From positions 992,001-1,056,000 of the forward strand of contig NZ_CP090981.1 in NCBI RefSeq assembly GCF_021513135.1: a stretch of 64,000 bases of DNA. Reading direction: 5' to 3'. The DNA comes from Vibrio sp. SS-MA-C1-2. Lineage in GTDB: Bacteria; Pseudomonadota; Gammaproteobacteria; Enterobacterales; Vibrionaceae. Of the stretch, positions 1-10,122 are shown piece by piece (positions within the stretch are counted from its first letter, which is position 1; each line of letters begins with the position of its first letter). The notes below the pieces were generated by a model, which worked only from the letters and a program-made list of their open reading frames with translations, was not told where the DNA came from and searched no databases. Position numbers and translations under genes: made by a program.

Positions 1-2012
1 TTAATCAATTAAACCTTGAGATTGATGAGAGAAAGAAAGCAGAAATTGCCAGAAATGAGGCGATTATCGATCTTGAAAATGAGGTTTATGAGAGAGAAAA
101 AGCGCAATTAGAGTTAAATGAGCAGACGGTTTTATTACGTTCATTTATCGATGCTTCCCCTGATCTTATCTATTATCGTAATGAGAAAGGACAGCTATCT
201 GGTGCGAATAAGGCGATGGAAGAGCTGACAGGAATGGCTCAAGATCAAATGATTGGTTTGACGCCTTGGGATCTTTATAAAAAAGAGATTGCAGAGAAGA
301 TTGTAGAGACGGATGAACAAGTATTTAGCGGCGATATTGCCGTTACCTATGAGCAGTGGTTAGAGTATACCGATGGACGAAAAGCCTACTTCGAACTTCG
401 TAAGGTGCCATTTTATAATAAAAATGGCACCCGTCTTGGATTGGTTGGTTTTGGACGAGATATTACTGAACGTCATCGCTACCAAGATGCTTTAGAGAAA
501 GCGAGCCGAGATAAAACGACATTTATCTCAACAATTAGCCATGAGTTACGTACTCCACTTAATGGTATTGTTGGATTAAGTCGCATGCTACTTGATACTA
601 AATTGAATGATGAACAGCGAGATTACCTGCGTACGATTAATGTCAGTGCAATTACTTTAGGTCATATCTTTAATGACATTATCGATATGGATAAGTTTGA
701 TCGTCGTCGACTTGAATTGATGAATACACCGATGGATTTTATTGAATTTATTAGTGAAATTGAAAATTTAGTCGGATTGATGGCGGAACAAAAAGGGCTG
801 ATATTTACCCTTGATCGATTAACAGATTTACCGCAGTACATTAGTGTTGATGGAACTCGTTTACGTCAGGTGTTATGGAATATTGTAAGTAATGCCGTGA
901 AATTCACTAAAGAGGGCGAAGTTTGGCTCCGAGTTGGTGCTGATGTTTATGATGACTATGCTGAAATTGAATTTGAGGTAGAAGACTCTGGGATAGGTAT
1001 TCCAGAAGAGGAAATTGAAAATATCTTTGCGATGTATTATCAAGTGAAGAGTGGTAAAGACAATCTTCATGCGGTAGGAACTGGGATTGGTTTGGCTGTT
1101 TCTCGTGAGATCATACAATTGATGGATGGGGATATTACTGTCCGAAGTGATGAAGGTGAAGGTAGTTGTTTTATTATTACCATTAAAGTGCCGTTGGTCG
1201 ATATGCCGAAAGATGAAGAGGCGATGCCAGCGTTACCACAATCAAGTTTGCGTATATTAATGGTTGAAGATATTGAACTGAATGTCTTGGTCGCTAAAAC
1301 CTTGCTGGAAAATTTAGGGCACCAAGTAACGGTTGCAATGTGCGGTGAGGATGCCCTCGCTTGCTTCGAGCCAAATAAATTTGATCTGGTACTATTGGAT
1401 ATTCAGCTTCCAGATATGACAGGTTTTGATATTGCACAAAAGCTACGTCAAGATTACGATAATTTACCGCCACTCATTGCACTAACAGCGAATGTATTGA
1501 AAGATAAGAATGAATACTTAGAGCAAGGTATGGATGAAGCGCTAAGTAAACCATTGAGTGTTAAAGCAATTAGTGAGGTGATTAAAAATCATGCGCTAAT
1601 TTGTCATTTAGAGGCACCTGAAGAGGAGGAGCCTGAGTCGTTAATTAATGAAGAATCTGTGTTAGATGTCGAGATGCTAACTTCATATATCGATATTGTT
1701 GGTGTCGATCCTGTCCTCGGTAGTATTTCTCTATTTGAAGAGATGATGGAAGGTTACGTTGATATCCTTGAGTCGAACTTAATCGCCAAAGATCAAGATA
1801 GTATTGTCTCTGAAGCACATAAGATCAAAGGAGCTGCAGGTTCTATTGGGTTGAAGCGTATTCAACAAGTGGCTCAACAAGCACAATCGCCAAATATTCC
1901 AACATGGTGGGAAAATATTGATGATTGGATTGATGAGATCAAAAACGAATATCAGAATGACATTAATTTGCTTAAAGTATGGTTAGCCGATTATGCTGCC
2001 AATAAACAATAA
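1..2012 (+). CDS. arcB: Aerobic respiration control sensor kinase ArcB (5' end cut off by window edge)
   Basis: Hybrid histidine kinase that senses the quinone-pool redox state and passes phosphate to ArcA. The reading frame is open from base 3 with no start visible, so the N-terminal membrane part lies outside the window. What remains (about 669 residues, against about 780 in E. coli ArcB) shows, in order, a charged coiled-coil linker, a PAS domain, a dimerisation/phosphoacceptor helix with the H-box around ISHELRTPLNG (His codon at 540-542), an HATPase domain (SNAVKFTKEGE, GIGLAVSREI), a receiver domain with phospho-Asp in LLDIQLPD (codon 1398-1400), and a C-terminal HPt domain with His in EAHKIKGAAG (codon 1818-1820). 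This is the full ArcB phosphorelay architecture. It converges on arcA across a shared terminator; E. coli arcB is not next to arcA, but Vibrio species have the pair together. Confidence 0.95.
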   Translation, partial: NQLNLEIDERKKAEIARNEAIIDLENEVYEREKAQLELNEQTVLLRSFIDASPDLIYYRNEKGQLSGANKAMEELTGMAQDQMIGLTPWDLYKKEIAEKIVETDEQVFSGDIAVTYEQWLEYTDGRKAYFELRKVPFYNKNGTRLGLVGFGRDITERHRYQDALEKASRDKTTFISTISHELRTPLNGIVGLSRMLLDTKLNDEQRDYLRTINVSAITLGHIFNDIIDMDKFDRRRLELMNTPMDFIEFISEIENLVGLMAEQKGLIFTLDRLTDLPQYISVDGTRLRQVLWNIVSNAVKFTKEGEVWLRVGADVYDDYAEIEFEVEDSGIGIPEEEIENIFAMYYQVKSGKDNLHAVGTGIGLAVSREIIQLMDGDITVRSDEGEGSCFIITIKVPLVDMPKDEEAMPALPQSSLRILMVEDIELNVLVAKTLLENLGHQVTVAMCGEDALACFEPNKFDLVLLDIQLPDMTGFDIAQKLRQDYDNLPPLIALTANVLKDKNEYLEQGMDEALSKPLSVKAISEVIKNHALICHLEAPEEEEPESLINEESVLDVEMLTSYIDIVGVDPVLGSISLFEEMMEGYVDILESNLIAKDQDSIVSEAHKIKGAAGSIGLKRIQQVAQQAQSPNIPTWWENIDDWIDEIKNEYQNDINLLKVWLADYAANKQ

Positions 2013-2035
2013 GCTGACTTGATTGGGATAAAATA

Positions 2036-2091
2036 AAAAAGCCCCGAATTAATTATTCTCAATAGAGAGTGATTAATTCGGGGCTTTTTAT
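2036..2091. terminator. Bidirectional terminator between arcB and arcA
   Basis: A 13-bp perfect stem (2041-2053 with 2072-2084, beginning GCCCCGAATTAAT) is flanked by an A-run on the left and a T-run on the right. It can stop both converging transcripts. Confidence 0.9.
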
Positions 2092-2113
2092 TGTAATCAA
2101 TTATCGTAAAAGC

Positions 2114-2833
2114 TTATGCTTCTTCGATTTCTCCACAGAAACGGTAACCTTCACCGTGGATTGTTGCAATAATTTCTGGCGTATCTGTCATTGACTCGAA
2201 ATGCTTACGGATACGACGAATAGTTACGTCAACAGTACGATCATGTGGCTTAAGCTCACGACCTGTCATCTTCTTCAGTAGTTCAGCTCGAGTCTGGATT
2301 TGACCTGGATTTTCACAGAAGTGAAGTAGTGCACGGAACTCAGAACGAGGTAATTTGAAAGAATCACCTTGAGGACTAACTAAAGAGCGACTGTTGATAT
2401 CAAGGATCCAACCATTAAACGTATAACGCTCAATAGATAGTTTCTCTTCAGTTTGCTTGTTTTTGTTCATAGAACGTTGAAGCAAGTTACGAGCACGGAT
2501 CGTTAATTCACGTGGATTGAATGGTTTTGTGATGTAATCATCTGCACCAATTTCAAGACCTAGAATCTTATCAACTTCGTTATCACGCCCAGTTAGGAAC
2601 ATAAGTGCCATATCTCCATGCTCACGTAACTCACGAGCAAGTAGAAGACCATTCTTACCTGGTAGGTTGATATCCATAATAACTAAGTTTACAGAGTTTT
2701 CAGATAAGATAGAGTGCATCTCATCACCGTTATTTGCTTCAAAAACGGTATAACCTTCAGCTTCGAAGATACTCTTTAATGTATTACGTGTTACATGTTC
2801 GTCTTCAACGATCAATATTTGAGGGGTTTGCAT
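2114..2833 (-). CDS. arcA: Two-component response regulator ArcA
   Basis: OmpR/PhoB-family regulator that, when phosphorylated by ArcB under low oxygen, represses respiratory genes and activates fermentative ones. The 239-residue protein has an N-terminal receiver domain (acidic pair at residues 10-11 in VEDEH, phosphoacceptor Asp54 in [11 protein letters not shown], conserved Thr/Lys switch residues in FLTGRDN and [10 protein letters not shown]) and a C-terminal winged-helix DNA-binding domain ([27 protein letters not shown]). Length and Asp54 position match E. coli ArcA. The gene is monocistronic, convergent with arcB, and preceded by about 540 bp of non-coding DNA containing an FNR-like site placed suitably for an anaerobic promoter. 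Confidence 0.97.
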   Translation of the reverse strand: MQTPQILIVEDEHVTRNTLKSIFEAEGYTVFEANNGDEMHSILSENSVNLVIMDINLPGKNGLLLARELREHGDMALMFLTGRDNEVDKILGLEIGADDYITKPFNPRELTIRARNLLQRSMNKNKQTEEKLSIERYTFNGWILDINSRSLVSPQGDSFKLPRSEFRALLHFCENPGQIQTRAELLKKMTGRELKPHDRTVDVTIRRIRKHFESMTDTPEIIATIHGEGYRFCGEIEEA

Positions 2834-3088
2834 GACGTTACCTAAAATCTGACGAGAGCTTATCTCGTACCATCGGTTAAATTTTGAGTTAAAGTGACAA
2901 TTCTAATATTGTTAACAATATCTTAACATATATATTTGAAATCGTCATCAGTTTGCCGTCCACAACCGCGATCAGAGTATAATCATTCTATTTCGCAAAA
3001 GCCCTATAAGTTAATAGGAGGTGGCATATATATATCCATAATATCCTGAGTCAATTATATCGCATTTAACAGCTCGCTAACAAGGAGT

Positions 3089-3137
3089 AGCATATTTTAT
3101 ATGGTGATATTTTTACATTGTTGTTGATTGAGGTCAA
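3089..3137 (-). promoter_or_regulatory. Candidate FNR-activated promoter of arcA
   Basis: TTGATTGAGGTCAA at 3124-3137 matches the FNR consensus TTGAT-N4-ATCAA with one mismatch. On the minus strand a TATAAA -10 element (3096-3101) lies at the spacing expected for a class II FNR promoter, giving a start near 3089 and a leader of about 255 nt before arcA. FNR activation of arcA from a distant upstream promoter is known in E. coli; its use here is inferred. Confidence 0.55.
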
Positions 3138-3285
3138 TTTTTGATAACCTTTTGTCTTTATTTACGTCATTTTATTACAGCTATAAGCAATAATGATAAT
3201 AACTATGAGCGAGGGTGGCTGATAAAAAAGGACGGTTAAAATTCAAAATAAATTTCAATTGTCGTCATTAAATAGTAATTCTTTA

Positions 3286-3314
3286 TTGACTAAAAAATAA
3301 TGATAGGGTATTGA
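3286..3314 (+). promoter_or_regulatory. Candidate promoter of the thr operon
   Basis: TTGACT (3286-3291), a 17-bp spacer and TATTGA (3309-3314) lie about 60 bp upstream of the thrL leader ORF. The -10 is weak, so this is only a candidate. Confidence 0.4.
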
Positions 3315-3371
3315 TATAGGCAGGTTGAAAAAATATTTTATAAATGTAATTTTTAGTGAGCAACTTTTTTG

Positions 3372-3440
3372 ATGAAACGTTACATTGGTACCACCATCAT
3401 GATGATTATGACAAGCATTTTACATGTTTGGGCGGGCTAA
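3372..3440 (+). CDS. thrL: thr operon leader peptide
   Basis: A 22-codon ORF beginning MKRYIGTTIMM and ending HVWAG sits just upstream of an intrinsic terminator and the thrABC genes. Three Thr and four Ile codons make up a third of it, as expected for a leader peptide that measures charged tRNA-Thr and tRNA-Ile. E. coli ThrL also starts MKR, is 21 residues long and ends in AG. When ribosomes stall on these codons the downstream antiterminator can form. The Shine-Dalgarno sequence is weak. Confidence 0.85.
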   Translation: MKRYIGTTIMMIMTSILHVWAG

Positions 3441-3456
3441 TAAGTAAACAAACTGA

Positions 3457-3493
3457 AAAAGCCCGCGCCAATCGTTGGTGCGGGCTTTTTTTG
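3457..3493 (+). terminator. thr operon attenuator terminator
   Basis: Stem GCCCGCGCCA (3461-3470) with TGGTGCGGGC (3476-3485) is followed by a seven-T run. A competing pairing exists: GCGGGCT at 3432-3438, overlapping the end of thrL, is complementary to AGCCCGC at 3460-3466. Ribosome stalling within thrL would leave this antiterminator free to form. Confidence 0.88.
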
Positions 3494-3536
3494 TAGCAAA
3501 ATAAGTGAGCTAAATAGGGATTTTTTGGAGGAAAGG

Positions 3537-5996
3537 ATGCGAGTTCTAAAATTTGGTGGTACTTCTTTAGCAAATACAGAACGCTTTTTAAGAGCGGCAG
3601 ATATTATTGCTAATAATGGTGAACAAAGTGGAGTTTCTGCAGTACTTTCTGCACCCGCTAAAATTACCAATAGTTTGGTTGCTGTGATTAATCAGGTTGT
3701 TGAAAAACAAGATGCGTTGCAGCAATTAGCAACAATTGAGAACATTTTTACTGACCTGTTTAATGGATTAGATCAAAATTTAGAAAACTTTGATAAGTCA
3801 GCGCTTCTTGTCAAGTTAGATGCATTAACCTACCAACTTAAGCAATATCTTCATGGTATCGAGCTATTAGGGGTTTGTCCTGATAATGTTTATGCCCGCA
3901 TAGTTAGCAAAGGTGAGCGCCTTTCGATTGCCACCATGAGTGCGGTATTAGAAGCAAAAGGACATAACGTTTATGTTATCGACCCTGTTAGTTATCTTAC
4001 AGGTAGTGATGATTATTTAGAGTCTATGGTTGATATTGATGAGTCTACTAAGCGCTTCCAAGCTAATCCGATTCCTGAAAACCATATTGGTCTTATGCCT
4101 GGATTTACCGCTGGTAATGAAAAAGGTGAACTCGTTACTCTAGGTCGTAATGGTTCTGACTACTCTGCGGCAGTATTAGCGGCATGTTTACGCGCGGACT
4201 GTTGTGAAATCTGGACAGATGTAGATGGTGTCTATAATTGTGACCCTCGCTTAGTCTCTGATGCGCGTTTATTAAAATCATTAAGCTATCAAGAAGCGAT
4301 GGAGCTCTCTTATTTTGGTGCTAAAGTGATGCACCCAAAAACTATTATTCCTATCGCACAATTCCATATTCCATGTCTTATTAAAAATAGCTTTAATCCT
4401 CAAGCTCGTGGCACATTAATTGGTGTTGATTCGGGTAGCGACAACTTAGCGGTTAAAGGAATTACGACCCTTGATAATTTAACTATGGTTAATGTTTCAG
4501 GCCCAGGTATGAAGGGAATGGTAGGCATGGCCTCTCGTGTCTTTGGTGCGATGTCGGTAGCAGGTATCTCCATTGTTTTAATCACTCAATCTTCTTCTGA
4601 ATATAGCATTAGCTTCTGCATTGAAAGTGATGCGAAAGAGGCTGCCGAAAAAGCGCTTCATGCGGCATTTGAGCTAGAACTAAAAGATAACCTATTAGAT
4701 CCTGTTGAATTTATTGATCAGTTAGCGATTGTTTCTCTGGTTGGTGATGGGATGAGAACATCTCAAGGTATCGCTTCACAGTTCTTTAGCTCTCTTGCTG
4801 AAGTGAATATTAATATTATCGCGATTGCCCAAGGTTCATCTGAACGCGCAATCTCTGCGGTTATTCCTGAAGATAAAGTCTCAGAAGCGGTACAAGCTTG
4901 TCATATTAATCTATTTAATAGTAAGCACTTTATTGATGTATTTATGGTTGGTGTTGGCGGTGTAGGTGGAGCCTTGGTCGATCAAATCCGTCGTCAACAA
5001 AAAGTATTGGCGAAAAAAGGCATTGAAATCCGTGTTTGTGGTTTAGCCAACAGTCGTAAAATGTTAGTTAACCCTAAAGGGATCGACCTTAATCACTGGA
5101 GTGATCAGATTAACTCTGCGACAGAAGGCTTTAATCTTCCAACGATTGCTAAATTAGTTAAAGAAAATCACATTATTAATCCGGTGATTATTGACTGTAC
5201 ATCAGAACAAGCGATTGCTAGTCAGTATGCTGATTTCTTATTGGCAGGTTTCCATGTGATCACGCCAAATAAGAAAGCCAATACGGATACCATGGCTTAT
5301 TATCATCAGTTGCGTGATGCTGCTCGTCTTTCTCGTCGTAAATTTATGTATGAAACGACGGTTGGTGCAGGTCTCCCTGTGATGGAAAATCTTCAAAACT
5401 TAATTGCTGCAGGTGATGAATTAGAGCGATTTAACGGAATCCTTTCTGGTTCACTCTCTTATATCTTTGGCAAACTTGATGAAGGTATGAGCTTGAGCCA
5501 AGCAACATTAGTGGCGGATGATAATGGCTTTACTGAGCCGGATCCTCGAGATGATCTTTCTGGTATGGATGTAGCAAGAAAATTATTGATCCTTGCTCGT
5601 GAATCAGGTTTATCTTTAGAGCTTGATGATGTGGTGGTTGAAAAAGCATTACCACCAGGTTTTGATGATTCAGGTAGTGTGGCTGAGTTTTTAGCGCGAC
5701 TTCCTGAAGCGGATGAATACTTTAAACAGCGTGTTGCTGAAGCGGCAGCTGAGAATAAAGTACTACGTTATGTGGGTGAAATTGATAATGGTAAGTGTCG
5801 TGTTTGTATTCAAGCAGTTGATGCCAATGATCCGATGTATAAAGTCAAAGATGGTGAAAATGCCCTTGCTTTTTATAGTCGTTATTATCAACCAATTCCG
5901 CTAGTTCTTCGAGGTTACGGTGCGGGTACTGAAGTAACTGCTGCAGGTGTTTTCTCTGACTTAATGCGTACTCTAGGCTGGAAATTAGGGGTGTAA
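3537..5996 (+). CDS. thrA: Bifunctional aspartokinase I / homoserine dehydrogenase I
   Basis: Catalyses the first and third steps from aspartate to threonine. The N-terminal kinase domain begins [13 protein letters not shown] (Lys and GGTS of aspartokinases). Two ACT-type regulatory segments follow in the middle ([32 protein letters not shown]). The C-terminal homoserine dehydrogenase has a dinucleotide fold ([16 protein letters not shown]) and the [13 protein letters not shown] active-site region. I place the start at ATG 3537, eight or so bases after GGAGG, giving 819 residues (E. coli 820); an in-frame TTG at 3525 would add MEER without support. The stop is one base before the thrB ATG, so the genes are translationally coupled. 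Expected to be threonine-inhibited and controlled by the upstream attenuator. Confidence 0.97.
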   Translation: MRVLKFGGTSLANTERFLRAADIIANNGEQSGVSAVLSAPAKITNSLVAVINQVVEKQDALQQLATIENIFTDLFNGLDQNLENFDKSALLVKLDALTYQLKQYLHGIELLGVCPDNVYARIVSKGERLSIATMSAVLEAKGHNVYVIDPVSYLTGSDDYLESMVDIDESTKRFQANPIPENHIGLMPGFTAGNEKGELVTLGRNGSDYSAAVLAACLRADCCEIWTDVDGVYNCDPRLVSDARLLKSLSYQEAMELSYFGAKVMHPKTIIPIAQFHIPCLIKNSFNPQARGTLIGVDSGSDNLAVKGITTLDNLTMVNVSGPGMKGMVGMASRVFGAMSVAGISIVLITQSSSEYSISFCIESDAKEAAEKALHAAFELELKDNLLDPVEFIDQLAIVSLVGDGMRTSQGIASQFFSSLAEVNINIIAIAQGSSERAISAVIPEDKVSEAVQACHINLFNSKHFIDVFMVGVGGVGGALVDQIRRQQKVLAKKGIEIRVCGLANSRKMLVNPKGIDLNHWSDQINSATEGFNLPTIAKLVKENHIINPVIIDCTSEQAIASQYADFLLAGFHVITPNKKANTDTMAYYHQLRDAARLSRRKFMYETTVGAGLPVMENLQNLIAAGDELERFNGILSGSLSYIFGKLDEGMSLSQATLVADDNGFTEPDPRDDLSGMDVARKLLILARESGLSLELDDVVVEKALPPGFDDSGSVAEFLARLPEADEYFKQRVAEAAAENKVLRYVGEIDNGKCRVCIQAVDANDPMYKVKDGENALAFYSRYYQPIPLVLRGYGAGTEVTAAGVFSDLMRTLGWKLGV

Positions 5997-5997
5997 A

Positions 5998-6942
5998 ATG
6001 ACAATTTCTGTTTATGCTCCGGCCTCTATTGGCAATGTGAGTGTTGGATTTGATGTTCTAGGTGCTGCGGTTTCGCCTATCGATGGTTCGTTGCTAGGGG
6101 ATAAAGTCACTGTTTCAGCGAGTGACCAAGCTTTCTCTCTTAAATGTGAAGGGAAGTTTGTTGATAAGCTGCCAGAAAAAGCGGAAGAGAATATCGTCTA
6201 TCGCTGCTGGCAGGTATTTGCTCGTGAGTTAGATCTTAAGGCGTTAGCGCTAAAGCCATTAGCAATGCGGCTTGAGAAGAACATGCCAATTGGATCCGGT
6301 TTAGGCTCAAGCGCATGCTCTGTGGTTGCAGCATTAGATGCTTTAAATCAGTTCCATGACAATCCACTATCAGAGACAGAGTTACTGCAATTGATGGGTG
6401 AGATGGAAGGTGAGATTTCCGGCAGTATTCACTTTGATAATGTCGCACCATGTTACTTAGGCGGTTTGCAGCTTATTGTTGAAGAGTTAGGCTATATCAG
6501 TCAGCCAGTTCCTTGTTTTGAACAGTGGTATTGGGTGATGGCGTATCCGGGAATTAAAGTCCCAACAGCAGAAGCAAGAGCGATTTTGCCCGCTCAATAT
6601 GTTCGCCAAGATGTGATTGCTCATGGACGTAACTTAGCCGGCTTTATTCACGCTTGTCACACCAATCAACCTGATTTAGCGGCCACCATGATTAATGATG
6701 TGATTGCTGAACCATATCGTGAAAAGTTACTGCCGAATTTTGCCGAAGCTCGTCGTTACACGAAAAGTGCAGGAGCCGTCGCAACCGGTATTTCAGGCTC
6801 AGGGCCAACGCTATTCAGCCTCTGTCCTACAAAAGAGATTGCTGAGCGAGTAAGTCGCTGGTTAACAGAAAACTACGTACAGAACCAAGAAGGGTTTGTC
6901 CATATTTGTCACTTGGATCGTCAAGGATCAAAAGTACTTTAA
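5998..6942 (+). CDS. thrB: Homoserine kinase
   Basis: GHMP-family kinase that phosphorylates homoserine with ATP to O-phosphohomoserine. The 314-residue protein begins [22 protein letters not shown] and carries the GHMP ATP-binding motif [16 protein letters not shown] near residue 95 and the C-terminal [12 protein letters not shown]. It starts one base after the thrA stop. E. coli ThrB has 310 residues. Confidence 0.97.
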   Translation: MTISVYAPASIGNVSVGFDVLGAAVSPIDGSLLGDKVTVSASDQAFSLKCEGKFVDKLPEKAEENIVYRCWQVFARELDLKALALKPLAMRLEKNMPIGSGLGSSACSVVAALDALNQFHDNPLSETELLQLMGEMEGEISGSIHFDNVAPCYLGGLQLIVEELGYISQPVPCFEQWYWVMAYPGIKVPTAEARAILPAQYVRQDVIAHGRNLAGFIHACHTNQPDLAATMINDVIAEPYREKLLPNFAEARRYTKSAGAVATGISGSGPTLFSLCPTKEIAERVSRWLTENYVQNQEGFVHICHLDRQGSKVL

Positions 6943-6964
6943 TGGATTAGATAGGATATTTAAG

Positions 6965-8239
6965 ATGAAATTATATAATTTAAAAGACAATCAAGAGCAG
7001 GTCTCATTTTCTCAAGCTGTACGTCAAGGTTTAGGCCGTCAGCAAGGCTTATTTTATCCGACCGAATTGCCAAAATTTGATGATATGGATGCACTGCTTG
7101 AGCTTGGCTTTGTTGAGCGTAGTAGTCAGATTTTAAGTGCCGTTATTGGTGATGAGTTATCCCCTGAAAAAATAGCTGAAATGGTTAGCACTGCTTTCCA
7201 ATTTCCAGCACCTATTGTATCGGTTACCGATGATATCTATGCATTAGAGCTGTTTCATGGCCCAACATTAGCATTTAAAGATTTTGGTGGTCGCTTTATG
7301 GCGCAATCTTTAGCGGCTGTGTCAAATGGTGAAAAGATTACGATTTTGACGGCAACTTCTGGTGATACTGGGGCGGCTGTTGCTCATGCTTTTTTAGGTA
7401 TGGAAAATATAGAAGTTGTTATTCTTTATCCAAAAGGCAAGATCAGTCCGTTGCAAGAGAAGCTATTTTGTACATTGGGTGAAAATATTCGTACTGTTGC
7501 CATTAATGGAACATTTGATGATTGCCAAGCACTGGTTAAGCAAGCGTTCGATGATCAAGCATTACGCCAAGATATCGGTTTGAATTCTGCAAACTCAATC
7601 AACATCAGTCGTTTACTCGCTCAAACTTGTTATTACTTTGAAGCGGTTGCTCAAATCGCCAAAGAGAAGCGTAATGACGTGGTATTTAGTGTACCAAGTG
7701 GTAACTTTGGTGACTTAACAGCAGGGCTATTTGCAAAAGCGATGGGATTACCGGTTAAGCGTTTTATTGCAGCAACTAATGCTAATGATACTGTGCCTCG
7801 TTACTTGGAAACCGGTGAGTGGACACCCAATAAAACCGTTGCGACGATCTCCAATGCTATGGATGTGAGCCAGCCAAATAATTGGCCACGTATTGAAGAG
7901 CTGTGTCGTTTACAAGGTTGGGATTTGAGCTCTATTGTTTCTGGTTCAGTCAGTGATGAAGAGACGGCTGAGACGGTGAAACAGTTGTCGGCGATTGATT
8001 ATCTTTCTGAACCACACGGAGCGATAGCTTTCCGTCTATTAGAAGAGAACCTTCAAGCGGGGGAAACGGGAGTATTCCTTTGTACTGCTCATCCAGCGAA
8101 GTTCAAAGAAGTCGTTGATGAGATATTAGCTTCAGACATTCCATTACCTGCACCATTAGCAAAGCATGCGAAATTGCCGCTGCTTTCTGTTGAATTAGAT
8201 AATGATTTTTCTCAGTTGGTGACGCTACTACGTAGTTAA
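6965..8239 (+). CDS. thrC: Threonine synthase
   Basis: PLP-dependent enzyme converting O-phosphohomoserine to threonine, the last step of the operon. The pyridoxal lysine lies in FHGPTLAFKDFGGRF, and the phosphate-binding region is TATSGDTGAAVAHAF. I chose ATG 6965 (MKLYNLKDNQEQVSF), which matches the E. coli N-terminus and gives 424 residues; a longer in-frame start at 6896 would overlap thrB by 47 bases and adds unrelated residues. It lies 22 bases downstream of thrB and ends before a clear terminator. Confidence 0.97.
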   Translation: MKLYNLKDNQEQVSFSQAVRQGLGRQQGLFYPTELPKFDDMDALLELGFVERSSQILSAVIGDELSPEKIAEMVSTAFQFPAPIVSVTDDIYALELFHGPTLAFKDFGGRFMAQSLAAVSNGEKITILTATSGDTGAAVAHAFLGMENIEVVILYPKGKISPLQEKLFCTLGENIRTVAINGTFDDCQALVKQAFDDQALRQDIGLNSANSINISRLLAQTCYYFEAVAQIAKEKRNDVVFSVPSGNFGDLTAGLFAKAMGLPVKRFIAATNANDTVPRYLETGEWTPNKTVATISNAMDVSQPNNWPRIEELCRLQGWDLSSIVSGSVSDEETAETVKQLSAIDYLSEPHGAIAFRLLEENLQAGETGVFLCTAHPAKFKEVVDEILASDIPLPAPLAKHAKLPLLSVELDNDFSQLVTLLRS

Positions 8240-8271
8240 CTTTCTAAGTAATATTTAACTTTCTAAATCAA

Positions 8272-8303
8272 TAAAAAGAGACCATTTCTAGGTCTCTTTT
8301 TTT
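8272..8303 (+). terminator. thr operon terminator
   Basis: Stem AAAAGAGACC (8274-8283) with GGTCTCTTTT (8291-8300), followed by more T residues, 35 bases after thrC. Confidence 0.85.
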
Positions 8304-8317
8304 ATATCCAAAATCGT

Positions 8318-8366
8318 TGAAAAAAAAGACTTACCTCTCAAAATTTTGAGGGATAAGTCTCTTTTA
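8318..8366. terminator. Terminator of grcA (bidirectional)
   Basis: A long imperfect stem, about 17 bp (8327-8343 with 8344-8360, arms beginning AGACTTACCTC), has an eight-base A-run on its left (a T-run for the minus-strand grcA transcript) and a shorter T-run on its right. Confidence 0.75.
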
Positions 8367-8420
8367 TTATCGCTAGCTCGCTGGTGGAGCTAGTGATTAA
8401 CAGAATTTTGCGACTATAAA

Positions 8421-8798
8421 TTATAGGCTTTCTGTGAATGTACGAGAGATTACGTCTTGTTGCTGCTCTTTAGTTAAAGAGTTAAAACGTACTGCATAGC
8501 CAGAAACACGGATAGTTAGCTGTGGGTACTTTTCAGGGTGCTTAGCGGCATCTTCAAGAGTTTCACGCTTAAGAACGTTCACGTTTAAGTGCTGACCGCC
8601 TTCAACAACTGCAGGTGTTTCGATTGCAATTTCACGATATTCGATATCACCAAGATCTGATTCAGCAACAACTTGATCGGCTGTGAAGCCAGATAGTGCA
8701 GCCACACAACGAGCTTGCTTAGTTTCTTCGTCCAGTAACCAGATTGAGTTAACTAGATCAGTGTTTGCTGCTGATGTAATTTGAATACCTTTAACCAT
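8421..8798 (-). CDS. grcA: Autonomous glycyl radical cofactor GrcA
   Basis: Small protein that replaces the oxygen-damaged C-terminal part of pyruvate formate-lyase and so restores its glycyl radical. At 125 residues it is close to E. coli GrcA (127). The glycyl radical loop [10 protein letters not shown] places the radical glycine at residue 100. It stands alone between terminator hairpins and a 370-bp divergent gap with nfo. An FNR-like box about 100 bp upstream suggests anaerobic activation, as known for E. coli yfiD. Confidence 0.96.
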   Translation of the reverse strand: MVKGIQITSAANTDLVNSIWLLDEETKQARCVAALSGFTADQVVAESDLGDIEYREIAIETPAVVEGGQHLNVNVLKRETLEDAAKHPEKYPQLTIRVSGYAVRFNSLTKEQQQDVISRTFTESL

Positions 8799-8889
8799 TT
8801 TGAATCTCCATCCCTATCGGGGTAATTAATTTATATTTAAAGTCAACGAACTGAACATTTTCACTTACATTAACTTCGGAAGAATTATT

Positions 8890-8903
8890 TTGATGTGGGT
8901 CAA
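8890..8903 (-). promoter_or_regulatory. FNR-like site upstream of grcA
   Basis: TTGATGTGGGTCAA differs from the FNR consensus TTGAT-N4-ATCAA at one base, the same base as in the arcA site. It lies 92-105 bp upstream of the grcA start. No strong -10 element is evident, so the transcription start is not assigned. The rest of the 8799-9169 gap is AT-rich with no other clear gene. Confidence 0.6.
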
Positions 8904-9102
8904 TTTACACCAGATTAACCATTAGTTCAATAGGGTTTTTCTTTGAGTTGAATCAATTTTTTTGCATTTATTATTTTCAATAATCTTTTTTATCAATTGG
9001 TTATCATCTTTTTGATGTTTTTATAACCACGTGGAAACTAGTGGTTAACCTTTGTTGTGTCACCTGTTATTTAGAGTAAAATAGAGGTTTTAATGAATTG
9101 AT

Positions 9103-9144
9103 TCACTAAATAGATGATAGATATAATAACTATCTATTTAGTGA
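9103..9144. repeat. Inverted repeat upstream of nfo
   Basis: A perfect 13-bp inverted repeat (TCACTAAATAGAT at 9103-9115 and its complement at 9132-9144) ends 25 bp before the nfo start codon. There is no T-run, so it is more likely an operator or mRNA structure than a terminator. Confidence 0.5.
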
Positions 9145-9169
9145 TAACTAGAATATAGAGAGTATAAAA

Positions 9170-10018
9170 ATGAAGTTTATTGGTGCTCATGTATCCGCCG
9201 CTGGCGGTGTTGCAAATGCTCCGTTAAATGCGGCAAAAATTGGCGCGACTGCTTTTGCATTATTTACTAAAAATCAGCGCCAATGGGTTGCGAAACCACT
9301 GACAGGCTCAATGATTACAGAGTTTAAAACGAATTGTAAAAAATATAACTTTAAGCCAGAACAGATCCTTCCTCATGACTCTTATTTAATTAATTTAGGG
9401 CACCCAGAACAAGAGAAATTAGATAAGTCTCGTGCCGCATTTATTGATGAGATGGAGCGCTGTAATCAGTTAGGTTTAACGTTGCTTAATTTTCATCCTG
9501 GTAGCCACTTAAAGAAAATTGATCCTGAAGCTTGTTTAGCTCTGATTGCAGAATCTATTAATTTAGCTCATCAACAAGTTCCCACTGTCTGTGCAGTAAT
9601 AGAAAACACAGCGGGGCAAGGTTCTAATCTAGGGTGGAGTTTCGAGCAGTTGGCAACCATTATTGACCAAGTTGAAGATAAAAGTCGGGTTGGGATCTGT
9701 ATTGATACCTGCCATACGTTTGCTGCGGGATATGATCTTTCTACAACGGAAACATGTGAAAAAACCTTCGCTGAATTTGAACGCTTGATTGGATTTGAAT
9801 ACTTACGTGGGATGCATCTGAATGACTCTAAAACACCATTAGGTAGTCGAGTTGATCGTCATCACTCGTTAGGAGAAGGACATATTGGATTGGCCTGCTT
9901 TGAATTTATTATGAAAGACTCTCGGTTTGACGGTATTCCTTTGGTGTTAGAAACCATAAACCCCGATATTTGGCAGCAAGAGATTAGCTATTTAAAAAAG
10001 TTAGCTGAAGAAAGTTAA
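9170..10018 (+). CDS. nfo: Deoxyribonuclease IV (apurinic endonuclease)
   Basis: Zinc-dependent AP endonuclease of the base-excision repair pathway, cleaving 5' to abasic sites and at some oxidised lesions. The 282-residue TIM-barrel protein (E. coli 285) starts [14 protein letters not shown] and carries the metal ligands in [50 protein letters not shown] and LVLETIN. It is followed 104 bp later by ung, which generates the abasic sites that Nfo processes, so the pair is functionally linked. Confidence 0.97.
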   Translation: MKFIGAHVSAAGGVANAPLNAAKIGATAFALFTKNQRQWVAKPLTGSMITEFKTNCKKYNFKPEQILPHDSYLINLGHPEQEKLDKSRAAFIDEMERCNQLGLTLLNFHPGSHLKKIDPEACLALIAESINLAHQQVPTVCAVIENTAGQGSNLGWSFEQLATIIDQVEDKSRVGICIDTCHTFAAGYDLSTTETCEKTFAEFERLIGFEYLRGMHLNDSKTPLGSRVDRHHSLGEGHIGLACFEFIMKDSRFDGIPLVLETINPDIWQQEISYLKKLAEES

Positions 10019-10020
10019 GT

Positions 10021-10040
10021 GCCTACTAGCAACTTTAATG
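10021..10040 (+). repeat. Remnant of the intergenic palindromic repeat family
   Basis: GCCTACTAGCAACTTTAAT, directly after the nfo stop, matches the 3' terminus of the 128-bp repeats found at 13.8 and 49.4 kb (GCCTACTAGCAACTTCAAT) with one difference. The rest of the element is absent. Confidence 0.45.
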
Positions 10041-10122
10041 ACATTAGGAATAGTGTCAACGTACTATTTTTTAATACTTTAAACCACTTTGACTTTAAAA
10101 TTAGTCGCTAAGGATAACAGAA

